A stretch of DNA of 9,292 bases from JAKLIH01 sp964618955 (GTDB taxonomy: Bacteria; Patescibacteriota; Minisyncoccia; UBA6257; JAKLIH01), in assembly GCA_964618955.1 (NCBI GenBank), contig CAZUBO010000022.1:1-9292 (forward strand), read 5' to 3'. This document shows, piece after piece, positions 1-7,603 of the stretch (positions are counted from its first letter, which is position 1; each line of letters starts with the position of its first letter). Below the pieces are notes generated by a model. That model was given only the letters and a program-made list of their open reading frames with translations. It was not told the origin of the DNA and did not search any database. The position numbers and the translations under genes are program-made.

Positions 1-2
1 AC

Positions 3-734
3 TCCATTAATGATGAAGGAAGTCTTACATCTACCTTTGAGATTGGTAGTCCTAATAGAACATTTAATACTCCATTACAACGTGATAAGAATCTTATTGC
101 CTTTTGAAAATTTGATGAAGCAACAGGCTCTGCTCTTGACTACTCTGGTAATGGACTTACTGGAACTCTTTCTGGACCTGAAAGACAAACTACTATTGGT
201 ACTAACAAAGCTATGTACTATGATGCGTCAGGCTCTGATTATATCTCAACATCAAGTTTTGCTATACCTAATACAGGGATTATTACAGTGGAAGCATGAA
301 TTAAAAGCAATCCTGGCAATGGCCAAACAATAATAGGAGACGGTAATATGAGTGATACTGTAGGATTTATTTTTGTTTGAAGGTCTGGAGATGGACTTTA
401 TTATGAATATACTGATGGAGCTTTGCGAAGAGAGCCTGAAACGATCGTATTAACCGGGTTGGATAATCAATGAGTCCATGTTGTATTTGTTTGCGATTAT
501 TCAAATAAAAAATTGTATGGTTATAGAAATGGAACATTGTTTAGAACGATAAATCTTTTAGGTTCTCCCGTTTTTCCCACAATTAGTAGAATAAAATATC
601 TTGGTGTTTATAGTGGGACTACTTATGCAATTAGAGATGGCTCTCTTGATGAAGTTAGAATATATAATAGAGGATTGAATGGTGAAGAAGTGGCTCAGCA
701 TTATACTTCTACAAAAGGGGAATTTGGTTTGTAA
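3..734 (+). CDS. LamG/concanavalin A-like surface protein, C-terminal part (5' end outside window)
   Basis: The reading frame is open from the window edge to TAA at 732-734 once four TGA codons (105, 297, 378, 471) are read as Trp, giving 243 residues. These fall on the signature positions of LamG-type jelly-roll domains: the opening strand 'AFWKFDEATGS', then 'ITVEAWIKS', then 'NQWVHVVF', and the closing 'SLDEVRIYNRGLNGEEVAQHY'-like strand (around 639-702). Such domains bind glycans or other surface ligands and are usually found in secreted or cell-surface proteins. About 30 residues precede the domain, so the missing N-terminal part could hold a signal peptide, a prepilin leader or further repeats. 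The gene is separated from the next by its own stop and a strong promoter. The fold assignment is good. Ligand and full architecture cannot be judged from here. Confidence 0.85.
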
Positions 735-749
735 ATTTGAGATTTTTTG

Positions 750-778
750 TTGACACGAATCAAAAAGTTTTATATACT
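750..778 (+). promoter_or_regulatory. sigma70-type promoter of the Kazal-domain gene
   Basis: A perfect -35 box TTGACA (750-755) and a -10 box TATACT (773-778) are separated by the optimal 17 bp. Transcription should start near 785, leaving a leader of about 20 nt before the ATG at 807. This is the best promoter in the window and supports a bacterial host. Confidence 0.8.
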
Positions 779-806
779 ATAAGTAATAAATTCTAAAATT
801 AAAACA

Positions 807-3245
807 ATGAAAAAGTTTATTGTATTTTTTGTGTTATTTCTCTTTGTTTTTCAAATAGCTTTGGCAGCTAATAGTTTTACTATTACTGGTAAAGTCAAAG
901 GTTTGAGTATTAAAGACAATTGAATAATTTTGAAGGTGAACGAAAGTATTTTGTATAAATTTACTAATATTTTTAAAAAAATCTTTAATAAAGATTCAGT
1001 TTTAGTGAATGAATACAGAATTAATATTATGAATGATGCTAAGATAGAAGGATCAGATGGTAAAGTAGATTTATTAGAAAATATTCAGATTGGGGAGACT
1101 ATTAGTGTAACGGGAGTTTTGATTACTGAAATGACAAACAAAGATGCTGGATTGATGGAAGCTAAATACATTAAAACCTACAAATCAAAGAATGTAGTAG
1201 GAATTGTTACTAATTTGTTTTCTTTCGGTAAGAGTGTTAATTTAGATAGTTCGAGTTTGAATAATTATAATACAGTAGTTGTTAAGAGCAATGATGGTGC
1301 TAGCGCTGATAGTGTTTTAGAACAACGTGGTGGCTGTGTTGGTTATGGTAAGCCAATAGTAATAAATACAATATTTGCTCCGAAGGTAGCTGACGTATGC
1401 TGTGGTGGGTTAAAAGAAATACAAGCGACTTTTGTTCCTTATGAGAATAAGATTGTAAATATTGGAGGCTTTGAATACACTATAAGAGGGTATTGCTATA
1501 ATGCTGATGGGTTAGTAAATTCACCAATAGTATTTAAAAATGACAGTTGTATTTCTGAAGGGGAACCAATATTAGGTAATACTTTGATAGCTCCTAAGAT
1601 GCCAACGGAATGTTGTAAAGATTTAAATATTTGCGGTTTAACTATTGGTGATAATCAAAGTATTACAATAAATGGATTCTCATATATTATTAAAGGTTAT
1701 TGTCGTAAAGAATGTCCAGCAGTTGATTATACCAAGTTTCAGTTGCCTTTTGGTCCAGAATGAATTAAAAAACCAACAGTAAGTTTATTAGAATGTGTTT
1801 CAGATAAAGATTGTTGTAACAAAAGACAAGGAAGTATTAATTTAAATGCTCCTTGTAATTTACGTTGCGATAAAGGCAAATGTGTAGATAATAGTTTATA
1901 TGTTAGATCATTATGTACTTCTAATAGTGATTGTATTTTAAGTGATAATGAATGTGTTGTAAAGAGCGGTGGTTTTATAAATTCCATTATATCTTGATTC
2001 TCATCTAATAATAAGGGGTGTAAATGTGATGTTAGAAGTGGTCAATGTATGACTTATGAAGTTGGATCAGGGGCAGAATGTAATAGTGATATGATCTGTG
2101 ATTCTGAATCTATTCCAGTTTGTGGAATTGATGGTAAGGATTATAGCAATCCTTGCGAAGCAGTAAGATGCAATACAAAAGTTCAATGCTCAGGTAAGTG
2201 TCCATGTAAGCCAATGTTACCAACTACTACTAAAGTTACAAAGCCAGGAACTGTTCCAGGACAATGTAGTGATAATGGCGATTGTTCTGCTTGTGAGGAT
2301 GAATGTTTTGAGAATGTTTTTCTAAACCAATTAAAGAATACTGGAAAGATATGCGGAGTTACTAGCAAAAATTTGATTTGTGAATGTAAGAACAAACTTT
2401 GTATACCTAATTTCAAAACTGATGAAGAACTATGTAGCGAAATAGATTTTGTTTGTGGGGTGGATAATAAGACTTATCAAAACAAATGTGAGATTGATAA
2501 AGAGGGAGTTGATATTCAATGTGAAGGTACTTGTCCATGTGATAGTGAAGTAGGTATTATATGTCCAACTATTTATCAACCTGTTTGTGGTATTAATGGC
2601 AAGACTTATAGCAATCATTGCGAAGCCCAGAATGTGAATATTCCACTAAAATGTATGACAGCTTGTCCGTGTGCTACAACTACGACAACGACCACCACAA
2701 CAACTACTAAGCCAGCGGGAACCGATAAGAGTAGCGATCCAATTAATTGAGAAGAGGTTATATTAAATAATGGTTTTTGTGGGGAACAGACTGGTGGAAC
2801 TTGTACTACTGGAAGTGATTGTGCGGTTGGTGGTTGTAGTGGTACGATATGTTATGCTAAGAATCAAAAAGTGCCGATTAGTACTTGTGAATTTAAAGAT
2901 TGCTATTCTGAGAAAGATAGTAGTACTTATTGTGGATGTAAGAGTGGTAAATGCCAGTGATATACTACAACTTCTTACAATACTTCAACAACAGTGCCAA
3001 CTTTAAATGATGGTGTTATTAGCGGTGGATCGTCTTTAATTCCAGGTACAACATTACCTCCAATAACTATTCCAGGAGATGGATTGTTATGTACTAATCC
3101 AGTATGTGGAGATGGTATTTGTCATGAATGAGAGAGAATGCAAAGCATAGGTACTTGCTATTGTGCTCCGGGTAAACCACAGTATCAAGCTAATTGCACT
3201 ATGGGGGGAGATAATTTTCATTATTGTCCTGGTGATTGTCAATAA
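807..3245 (+). CDS. Large secreted cysteine-rich protein with three Kazal-type protease-inhibitor domains
   Basis: One frame of 812 residues, with six TGA codons read as Trp (residues 39, 319, 397, 648, 718, 775) and no TGG. Residues 1-20 are a clear signal peptide (MKKF, hydrophobic core, ALA before the cut). Residues 21-170 are a beta-type N-terminal region. Residues about 175-231 and 247-300 are two copies of an unnamed module ('IFAPKVADVCC...GGFEYTIRGYC' and 'LIAPKMPTECC...NGFSYIIKGYC'). Residues 330-425 are Cys-rich ('CxSDKDCC', 'CDKGKC'). Kazal domains lie at about 425-467, 543-578 and 586-622, each with the VCG-[IV]-[DN]-[GN]-K-x-Y-x-N-x-C core and a terminal CPC. An 11-Thr run follows (624-634), then more Cys-rich sequence and a C-terminal 'VCGDGICHEWE...CPGDC' motif (767-812). 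About 68 Cys imply oxidative folding outside the cytoplasm. Kazal domains block serine proteases; that role here is inference. The ATG at 807 is chosen because it adds the signal peptide. Confidence 0.9.
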
Positions 3246-3246
3246 A

Positions 3247-3313
3247 AATCAATAGGAACCAACGAAGATAAATTCTTTGCTGGTTTTCTATTGATTGATT
3301 TTAGAGTTTTTTT
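3247..3313 (+). terminator. Long-stem intrinsic terminator after the Kazal-domain gene
   Basis: Two nucleotides after the stop codon, arm 3247-3268 (AATCAATAGGAACCAACGAA...) pairs with arm 3273-3296 (...GGTTTTCTATTGATT) with small bulges, leaving a loop of about 4 nt. A T-rich tail containing seven consecutive Ts follows (3297-3313). The A-run just before the stem means it may also terminate from the opposite strand. Confidence 0.7.
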
Positions 3314-3344
3314 ATGGTAAACTTATGGAAAATAAACAAAGGAT

Positions 3345-4406
3345 ATGAATGTAGATTTATTTGATTATATCTTGCCTAAAAAATTGATAAGTCAAAAACT
3401 AATTTTACCGCGAGATAAGTGTAAGATGTTAGTTTATGATAGAATAAGTAGAAATGTAAAACATTTGAAGTTTTGTGATATTGAAAAATATTTAGGAAGT
3501 AATGATGTTTTGGTTTTGAATGATACCAAGGTATTCCCATCACGTTTGATTGGCGAGAAGGAGACTGGTGGAAAGATTGAAATATTTTTATTAAATCCAA
3601 CAAATAATGATTTTTCTTTGAAGGTTAAGAATAAATGAAATATTTTGGTAAATAAAAAAGTTGATAATGAAAAGATTGTTTTTAAGGTTGAAAAGAAGAT
3701 TGTTTTAACTGGCCATATTAAAAAAGATGTTGATAAAATAGAGATTAAGTTTGATTGCGAAGGGAAGAAATTATGAAAGAAGATATATTTGGTTGGCAAT
3801 ATGCCAATACCGCCATATATTAAAAGCCATAAGGATCAGAAGCATTATCAAACAATCTATGCTAAGAATGTTGGGTCATGTGCAGCGCCTACTGCTGGAT
3901 TTCATTTTACAGATAGATTATTGAAAAAATTAGAAAAGAAAGGAGTTAGAATTGAATATATAACTTTAAATGTTGGATTGGGAACTTTTAGAACTATAAA
4001 AGTTGATAAGGTCGAAGACCATAGAATGGATACGGAGTATTTGAGTGTTGATAAGAAGGTTGCTGAGAGATTGACGAAGTTTAAGAAGGAAGATAAGAAT
4101 ATTGTAGCTGTTGGAACGACTGTTGTTAGAACTTTAGAATCAATCTATGATGGAAAGAAGTTTAAAGATAATATATCGAAAACTAATATTTTTATTTATC
4201 CAGGATACAAATTCAAGGCAGTCGATAAGTTTGTTACGAATTTTCATTTTCCAAGATCAACACCACTAATGATGGTCGCGGCTTTCGTGATGGCTAAGAA
4301 TTCTGATTTTGAAGATTCAAGGAAGGAGGTATTGAGAATATATGATATAGCGATAAAGAAAAAATATATGTTTTATAGTTTTGGAGAAAGTATGTTTATA
4401 TTATAA
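3345..4406 (+). CDS. queA: S-adenosylmethionine:tRNA ribosyltransferase-isomerase
   Basis: QueA transfers and isomerises the ribosyl moiety of SAM onto 7-aminomethyl-7-deazaguanine at tRNA position 34, making epoxyqueuosine. The frame is 353 residues, the normal length, with two TGA codons read as Trp (residues 98 and 144). Family landmarks appear in order: 'LPKKLISQKLILPRDKCKML', 'VLVLNDTKVFPSRLIGEK', 'GGKIEIFLL', 'GNMPIPPYI', 'GSCAAPTAGFHFT', 'TLNVGLGTFRTIKVD', 'EDHRMDTEY', 'AVGTTVVRTLES', 'TNIFIYPGYKFK', 'TNFHFPRSTPLMMVAAF' and 'FYSFGESMFI'. The ATG at 3345 matches the usual N-terminus. AAAGGA lies upstream but only 1 nt from the start, too close for a normal Shine-Dalgarno site. The gene opens a queA-tgt-queH cluster, 9 nt ahead of tgt. 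Confidence 0.96.
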
Positions 4407-4415
4407 ATTAAAAAT

Positions 4416-5555
4416 ATGGAAAATTTTAAAATTGTAAAAAAATCTAAAAAGACTTTAGCTCGTATTGGCCAGTTGAAGACTGAGCATGGTATAGTTAGTA
4501 CACCATTTTTTATGCCTGATGCTACGAGAGGTTTTGTACGATCTCTTTCTAAGAGTGATTTAGAAGAAGTTAAAATGGGGCCAATGGTAGTTAATACTTA
4601 TCATCTTTATTTACAACCAGGTGAGAAGATTATTAAAAAGAGTGGTGGCATTCATGATTTTATGAACTGACAAAAGCCACTTTTATCTGATAGCGGTGGT
4701 TATCAAATTTTTTCTTTGATTCATAAGGATTCTAAAATGGGTAAAATTACAGATGAGAAGGTTGTTTTTCAGTCACCGATAGATGGAAAGAAATATGAAA
4801 TAACTCCTCGAAAAGCTATTCAAATTCAGTTTGATTTAGGGGTGGATATGATGGTGTGTTTGGATGATCCATCACCAAATAGTTATAGTAAAAGAGATAT
4901 TAAAAAAGCTGTCGAGAGGACTATTACTTGGGCAAAAATATGTAAAGATGAATACAATAAGCAAATTAAAAAGAGAAAAATGACTAATAAAAATTGTCCA
5001 TTAATTTTTGGAGTAGTCCAAGGGGGTGAATATCTTGATCTTAGAAAGCATTGTGTTGAAGAGCTAGCCAAGATTGGTTTTGATGGTTATGGATTTGGTG
5101 CACGCCATATTGATGACGATGGTAAGTTTATGGAAGAAGTTTTACAGGCAACAGCTGATTTTATTCCAAAAGATTCTTTACGTTTTGCTTTGGGGATTGG
5201 TAAACCCGAAGATATTGTTAGATGTTTTAATATGGGATGGGATATGTTTGATTGTGTAATTCCAACACGAGAAGGAAGACATGGGCGTTTGTTTGTTTGG
5301 AATAAGCAAAGAGAACTTTCTGTTAAAAAATCAAAGACAACTTTTTATAAAACAATAAATATTGGTAATGAGAAGTTTAAAGAAGATTTTACTCCAATTG
5401 ATTTAAATTGTGATTGCTATACTTGTAAGAATTATACCAAAGCTTATTTAAATCATTTGATGAAGACTAAAGAAGCTTTGTTTTTGCGATTAGCTTCTAT
5501 TCATAATTTAAGATTTTATATGCAGCTTATGGAAAAATTACGAAAAATGGAATAA
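4416..5555 (+). CDS. tgt: Bacterial-type tRNA-guanine transglycosylase
   Basis: Tgt exchanges G34 of GUN-anticodon tRNAs (Asp, Asn, His, Tyr) for preQ1. The frame is 379 residues, with one TGA as Trp85 in 'HDFMNW', where E. coli Tgt has 'HDFMQW'. The active-site motif 'LLSDSGGYQIFSL' places the general acid/base Asp at residue 92. 'MFDCVIPTREGRHG' holds the nucleophilic Asp279. The zinc site is Cys332, Cys334, Cys337 ('CDCYTC') and His363 ('SIHNLRFY'). The substrate pocket is not classical: the 'DECTPYP' segment is replaced by 'DDPSPNS', and the 'VGGLAVGE' loop by 'FGARHIDDDGKF'. Three TGG codons are also used for Trp. It lies 9 nt after queA and is surely co-transcribed with it. Exact base specificity is inferred from the neighbours. 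Confidence 0.96.
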
Positions 5556-5603
5556 ATTGTTTTGTAATTCAAGTTTTAAAATAAAATATTAAATGAATTA
5601 AAA

Positions 5604-6164
5604 ATGAGAAATAGAACATTACTAATTCAAACTTGTTGTGCGCCATGTGTTTTGCCGATTTTGGAATATTTGAAAGATAGAAGATATGACATTACTTTGT
5701 ATTATTTCAATCCTAATATTTTGAATAAGATTGAGTATAAAAAAAGATTAATGGAAGTAATTAAAATTTCAAAAATATATAATTATAAATGTATTTTTGA
5801 AGAATACAATCATGAAGAATGAATTGAATTTTTAAAGAAGAATTTGAAATTAGGATTGGATAAGTATATTGAGAATGGGGAACGATGTAATTGATGTCTA
5901 TATATGCGACTCAAATATTCATTTATATTTGCTAAGGATAAGGAATATAATATGTTTACTTCGTCTTTTTTGACAAATCTATACAAGGATACTGATTTTG
6001 TAAGGAATACATTAGTTGATTTAAGTAAATCTTCTAATGTCGAATTTTTGGATTTAAATGTTGATAAGAAAGAATTCTATAAAATTGGTTTAGAATTGTG
6101 TAAGAAGTATGATATTTATCGTCAGAAATTTTGTGGTTGCGAATTTTCGAAAAATAAGCTATAA
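5604..6164 (+). CDS. queH: Epoxyqueuosine reductase QueH
   Basis: QueH reduces epoxyqueuosine to queuosine, the last step of the pathway, and replaces the unrelated cobalamin-dependent QueG. The frame is 186 residues, with TGA as Trp73 ('YNHEEW', matching the family 'Y-x-P-E-E-W') and Trp97. Conserved cysteines are all present: 'TCCAPC' (Cys11, Cys12, Cys15), 'ERCNWC' (Cys95, Cys98) and 'YRQKFCGCEFS' (Cys177, Cys179). 'YYFNPNI' and the following EY-x-x-R are also typical. The cysteine pairs are known in the family for iron-sulfur binding and redox chemistry. The protein ends six residues after the CGC motif, normal for QueH. It follows tgt by 48 nt and completes the three late steps. The start is the only in-frame ATG before the CCAPC motif. 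Confidence 0.95.
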
Positions 6165-6165
6165 T

Positions 6166-6348
6166 TTAAGTTATATAAAAGATGATAGTGTTCATAAGTA
6201 TAGAGCCATATTAATTGATAAATATTCTCAAGCATATGCTTTCGCTTTGTTTCAAGAGAATATATTGAGAGATAAAATAAATATAGCATTACTAAAACTA
6301 GAAGAAGAGGGAGAAAAAGAAAAAATATTTAAAAGATATTTTAATTAA
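6166..6348 (+). pseudogene. Remnant of a periplasmic substrate-binding protein C-terminus
   Basis: Immediately after queH, in the +1 frame relative to it, 60 codons run to TAA at 6346-6348. The end, 'YAFALFQENILRDKINIALLKL' with continuation 'EEEGEKEKIFKRYFN', resembles the last helices of type 2 periplasmic binding proteins or ligand-gated channel receptor domains (typical form 'YGFALPKGSPLREKINxALLxLxExGxYxxIYxKWF'). No ATG, GTG or TTG lies in frame between the queH stop and this motif. The frame can be extended upstream only inside queH, where the sequence is clearly the queH product. I read it as the 3' scar of a deleted transporter or receptor gene. A frameshifted fusion to QueH is possible but unlikely because QueH is already complete. 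Confidence 0.55.
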
Positions 6349-6366
6349 AAAAGATTGTTTTTTCTC

Positions 6367-6377
6367 TATACTATAAT
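6367..6377 (+). promoter_or_regulatory. Possible -10 region upstream of the MFS-like gene
   Basis: Overlapping TATACT (6367-6372) and TATAAT (6372-6377) lie about 27 nt before the ATG at 6404. No good -35 box is found at 16-18 bp, so only the -10 element is supported. Confidence 0.35.
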
Positions 6378-6403
6378 ATTATTAAATATTAATAGAATAA
6401 ATT

Positions 6404-6952
6404 ATGAATAATAAAATTATTAGAATTCTTTTGATAGCTGAAAGCTTCTGGTCTTTTGGCTCAGGTCTATTTTTACCTATTTTTGCTATATATAGCTCAA
6501 GAGTCGGGGGTGATATTTTAGATGCTGGCATAGCAGCAGCTATTTTCCTTTTTGTTACTTCAATATTTGAATATCCTGTTGGTAAACTCCTTGATATTTA
6601 TAAAGAGAAATGATTTTTGATAGCAGATTATTTCTTAGAAGCAATTGTTTTTATTGGGTATATTTTTGTACATAATATTTATCAATTATTTTTACTTCAA
6701 ATTATTCTTGGTATTGCTGGTGCTATGGGTGATCCATCTTGAGAATCACTTTATGATAAATCAACTTCGCACAAGGGATCTGGAAGCTTTTGAGCAAATT
6801 CACATCTTTGCATTGGTGTTTTTGGTTCTATCGGAATGGCTATTGGTGTTTATGTGGTAAAGGTATTCGGCTTTTCTGTGGTTTTTATGTTTGGAGCGAT
6901 ATTTTCAGTTATAGCTGGAATCGTTGTAATAAAGTATGTAAAAACTAATTAA
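6404..6952 (+). CDS. MFS-like half transporter, six predicted membrane helices
   Basis: The frame is 182 residues, with three TGA codons as Trp (70, 113, 130) and one TGG. Helices can be seen at about residues 8-30, 40-60, 70-90, 93-112, 130-150 and 155-178. The order fits the N-terminal half of a major facilitator transporter: helix 1, then helix 2 ending in a motif A-like loop ('PVGKLLDIYKEK'), then helix 4 with 'GIAGAMGDPSWESLYD', where many MFS proteins have a similar A-x-x-W-x-A-L stretch. Usual MFS proteins have 12 helices and about 400 residues, so this is half-size with a clean TAA. It may act as a dimer or be the surviving half of a truncated gene. Substrate is unknown, and proximity to queH is not enough to call it a queuosine-precursor importer. 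Confidence 0.75.
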
Positions 6953-7005
6953 TTATAGAAATCAATTTAAATTATATATTATGAATAACAAATTAATTTC
7001 TATAA
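6953..7005 (+). repeat. Inverted repeat (hairpin) directly after the MFS-like gene
   Basis: Arm 6953-6968 (TTATAGAAATCAATTT) pairs with arm 6990-7005 (AAATTAATTTCTATAA) at 15 of 16 positions around a loop of about 21 nt. It starts right after the stop codon and has no U-tail, so it is not itself a classical terminator. It could be a 3'-UTR stabiliser or an operator. Confidence 0.55.
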
Positions 7006-7040
7006 ATCCAGCTGATATTTATTTTTTAATTGATGAAGTT

Positions 7041-7070
7041 AAAAAGAGAGGTGGCTCTCTTTTTTGTTTT
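7041..7070 (+). terminator. Intrinsic terminator, perfect 10-bp stem
   Basis: AAAAAGAGAG (7041-7050) pairs perfectly with CTCTCTTTTT (7055-7064) around the loop GTGG, and a T-rich tail runs to 7070. It ends transcription of the MFS-like gene and separates it from the gene at 7104. Confidence 0.75.
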
Positions 7071-7078
7071 GGAATTTT

Positions 7079-7088
7079 GTGATACAAT
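7079..7088 (+). promoter_or_regulatory. Extended -10 promoter for the conserved hypothetical gene
   Basis: TACAAT (7083-7088) is preceded by a TG dinucleotide one base upstream, an extended -10 element. The 17-bp-distant -35 position is only a T-run from the preceding terminator. Transcription would start about 8-10 nt before the ATG at 7104, giving a very short leader. Confidence 0.45.
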
Positions 7089-7103
7089 TAATTTAAGAAT
7101 TAA

Positions 7104-7532
7104 ATGATTTTTATGCTAGGGAATAAGGAATTAAAAAATAATGGGAAGTATTATTGGACTAATCATGTAAAAGAGAAGATGAGATTCTATGGAATCTCCG
7201 ATAGTTTAGTTAAAAGAATTTTAAGATTTCCTCAGAGAACAGAAGAAGGTATTGCTTTGAATACCATTGCTTCTATGAAGGCCGCTGGATCTAAAAGAAA
7301 TCAATATGAATTATGGGTGATGTATCAGGTGCGGAAGACTGGGAAGTTGGCGAAAAAAATACAAGATGAAGATTTGAATATTTTAAATAAATTATCAGAA
7401 ATTGAATTGAATGAAATTTCAAAGACAAAACCTCAAATTGTGGTAATTAGCGCATGAAAATATCCAGGAATTACCCAGAAAAAGAATGAAATTCCAATAC
7501 CAGATGATGTTCGAAAGATTTTTGGTATTTAG
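7104..7532 (+). CDS. Conserved hypothetical protein (W-x-N-H...SAWKYPG family)
   Basis: The frame is 142 residues and ends in TAG, the only TAG stop in the window. One TGA is Trp118 in 'VISAWKYPG', and two TGG codons are also used. The layout 'YYWTNHVKEKMRFYGIS', 'VKRILRFPQRTEEGIALNT', 'ELWVMYQ', 'ISAWKYPG' and 'PIPDDV' is one I associate with a small family common in Patescibacteria, with a fold possibly like RelE/DUF4258-type toxins (a His near the N-terminus and a basic central strand). That resemblance is weak, there is no antitoxin-like partner next to it, and I assign no function. ATG 7113 is an alternative start giving a more normal leader length. The gene stands alone, between a terminator and the next promoter. 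Confidence 0.8.
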
Positions 7533-7543
7533 GGCTTGTATTT

Positions 7544-7573
7544 TTGTATTTTTTTGATTATACTGTATATAAT
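7544..7573 (+). promoter_or_regulatory. Promoter of the 7604-9292 gene group
   Basis: A perfect -10 hexamer TATAAT (7568-7573) lies about 30 nt before the ATG at 7604. The best -35 candidate is a weak TTGTAT (7544-7549) at 18 bp. A TG at 7564-7565 may help. Confidence 0.5.
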
Positions 7574-7603
7574 TAAATATTAATTAATATATAAAATATA
7601 ATT

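Noticed and set aside
10..333. Long + strand ORF of 107 codons overlapping the LamG gene
   Set aside because: Low-complexity shadow in another frame; the LamG motifs are in frame 3.
1739..2618. Minus-strand ORFs opposite the Kazal-domain gene
   Set aside because: They are antisense shadows with no recognisable motifs.
2770..3006. ORF of 78 codons inside the Kazal-domain gene
   Set aside because: Overlaps the frame that carries the Cys-rich pattern; Val/Leu-rich composition is typical of an out-of-frame read.
807..3245. Eukaryotic contamination, suggested by Kazal domains
   Set aside because: The gene has a canonical TTGACA-17-TATACT promoter, a bacterial signal peptide, no intron, a hairpin terminator, and the same TGA-Trp code as its bacterial neighbours.
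3291..3318. Promoter for queA inside the terminator tail (TTGATT, TATGGT)
   Set aside because: Both boxes are poor and the -35 lies in the hairpin arm; not supported enough to list.
5562..5587. A separate promoter between tgt and queH (TTGTAA and TAAAAT)
   Set aside because: Box spacing is 9 or 14 bp, too short; AT-rich background explains the match.
6645..6860. ORF of 71 codons inside the MFS-like gene
   Set aside because: It is the out-of-frame reading; the MFS frame continues through TGA-Trp codons at 6611, 6740 and 6791.
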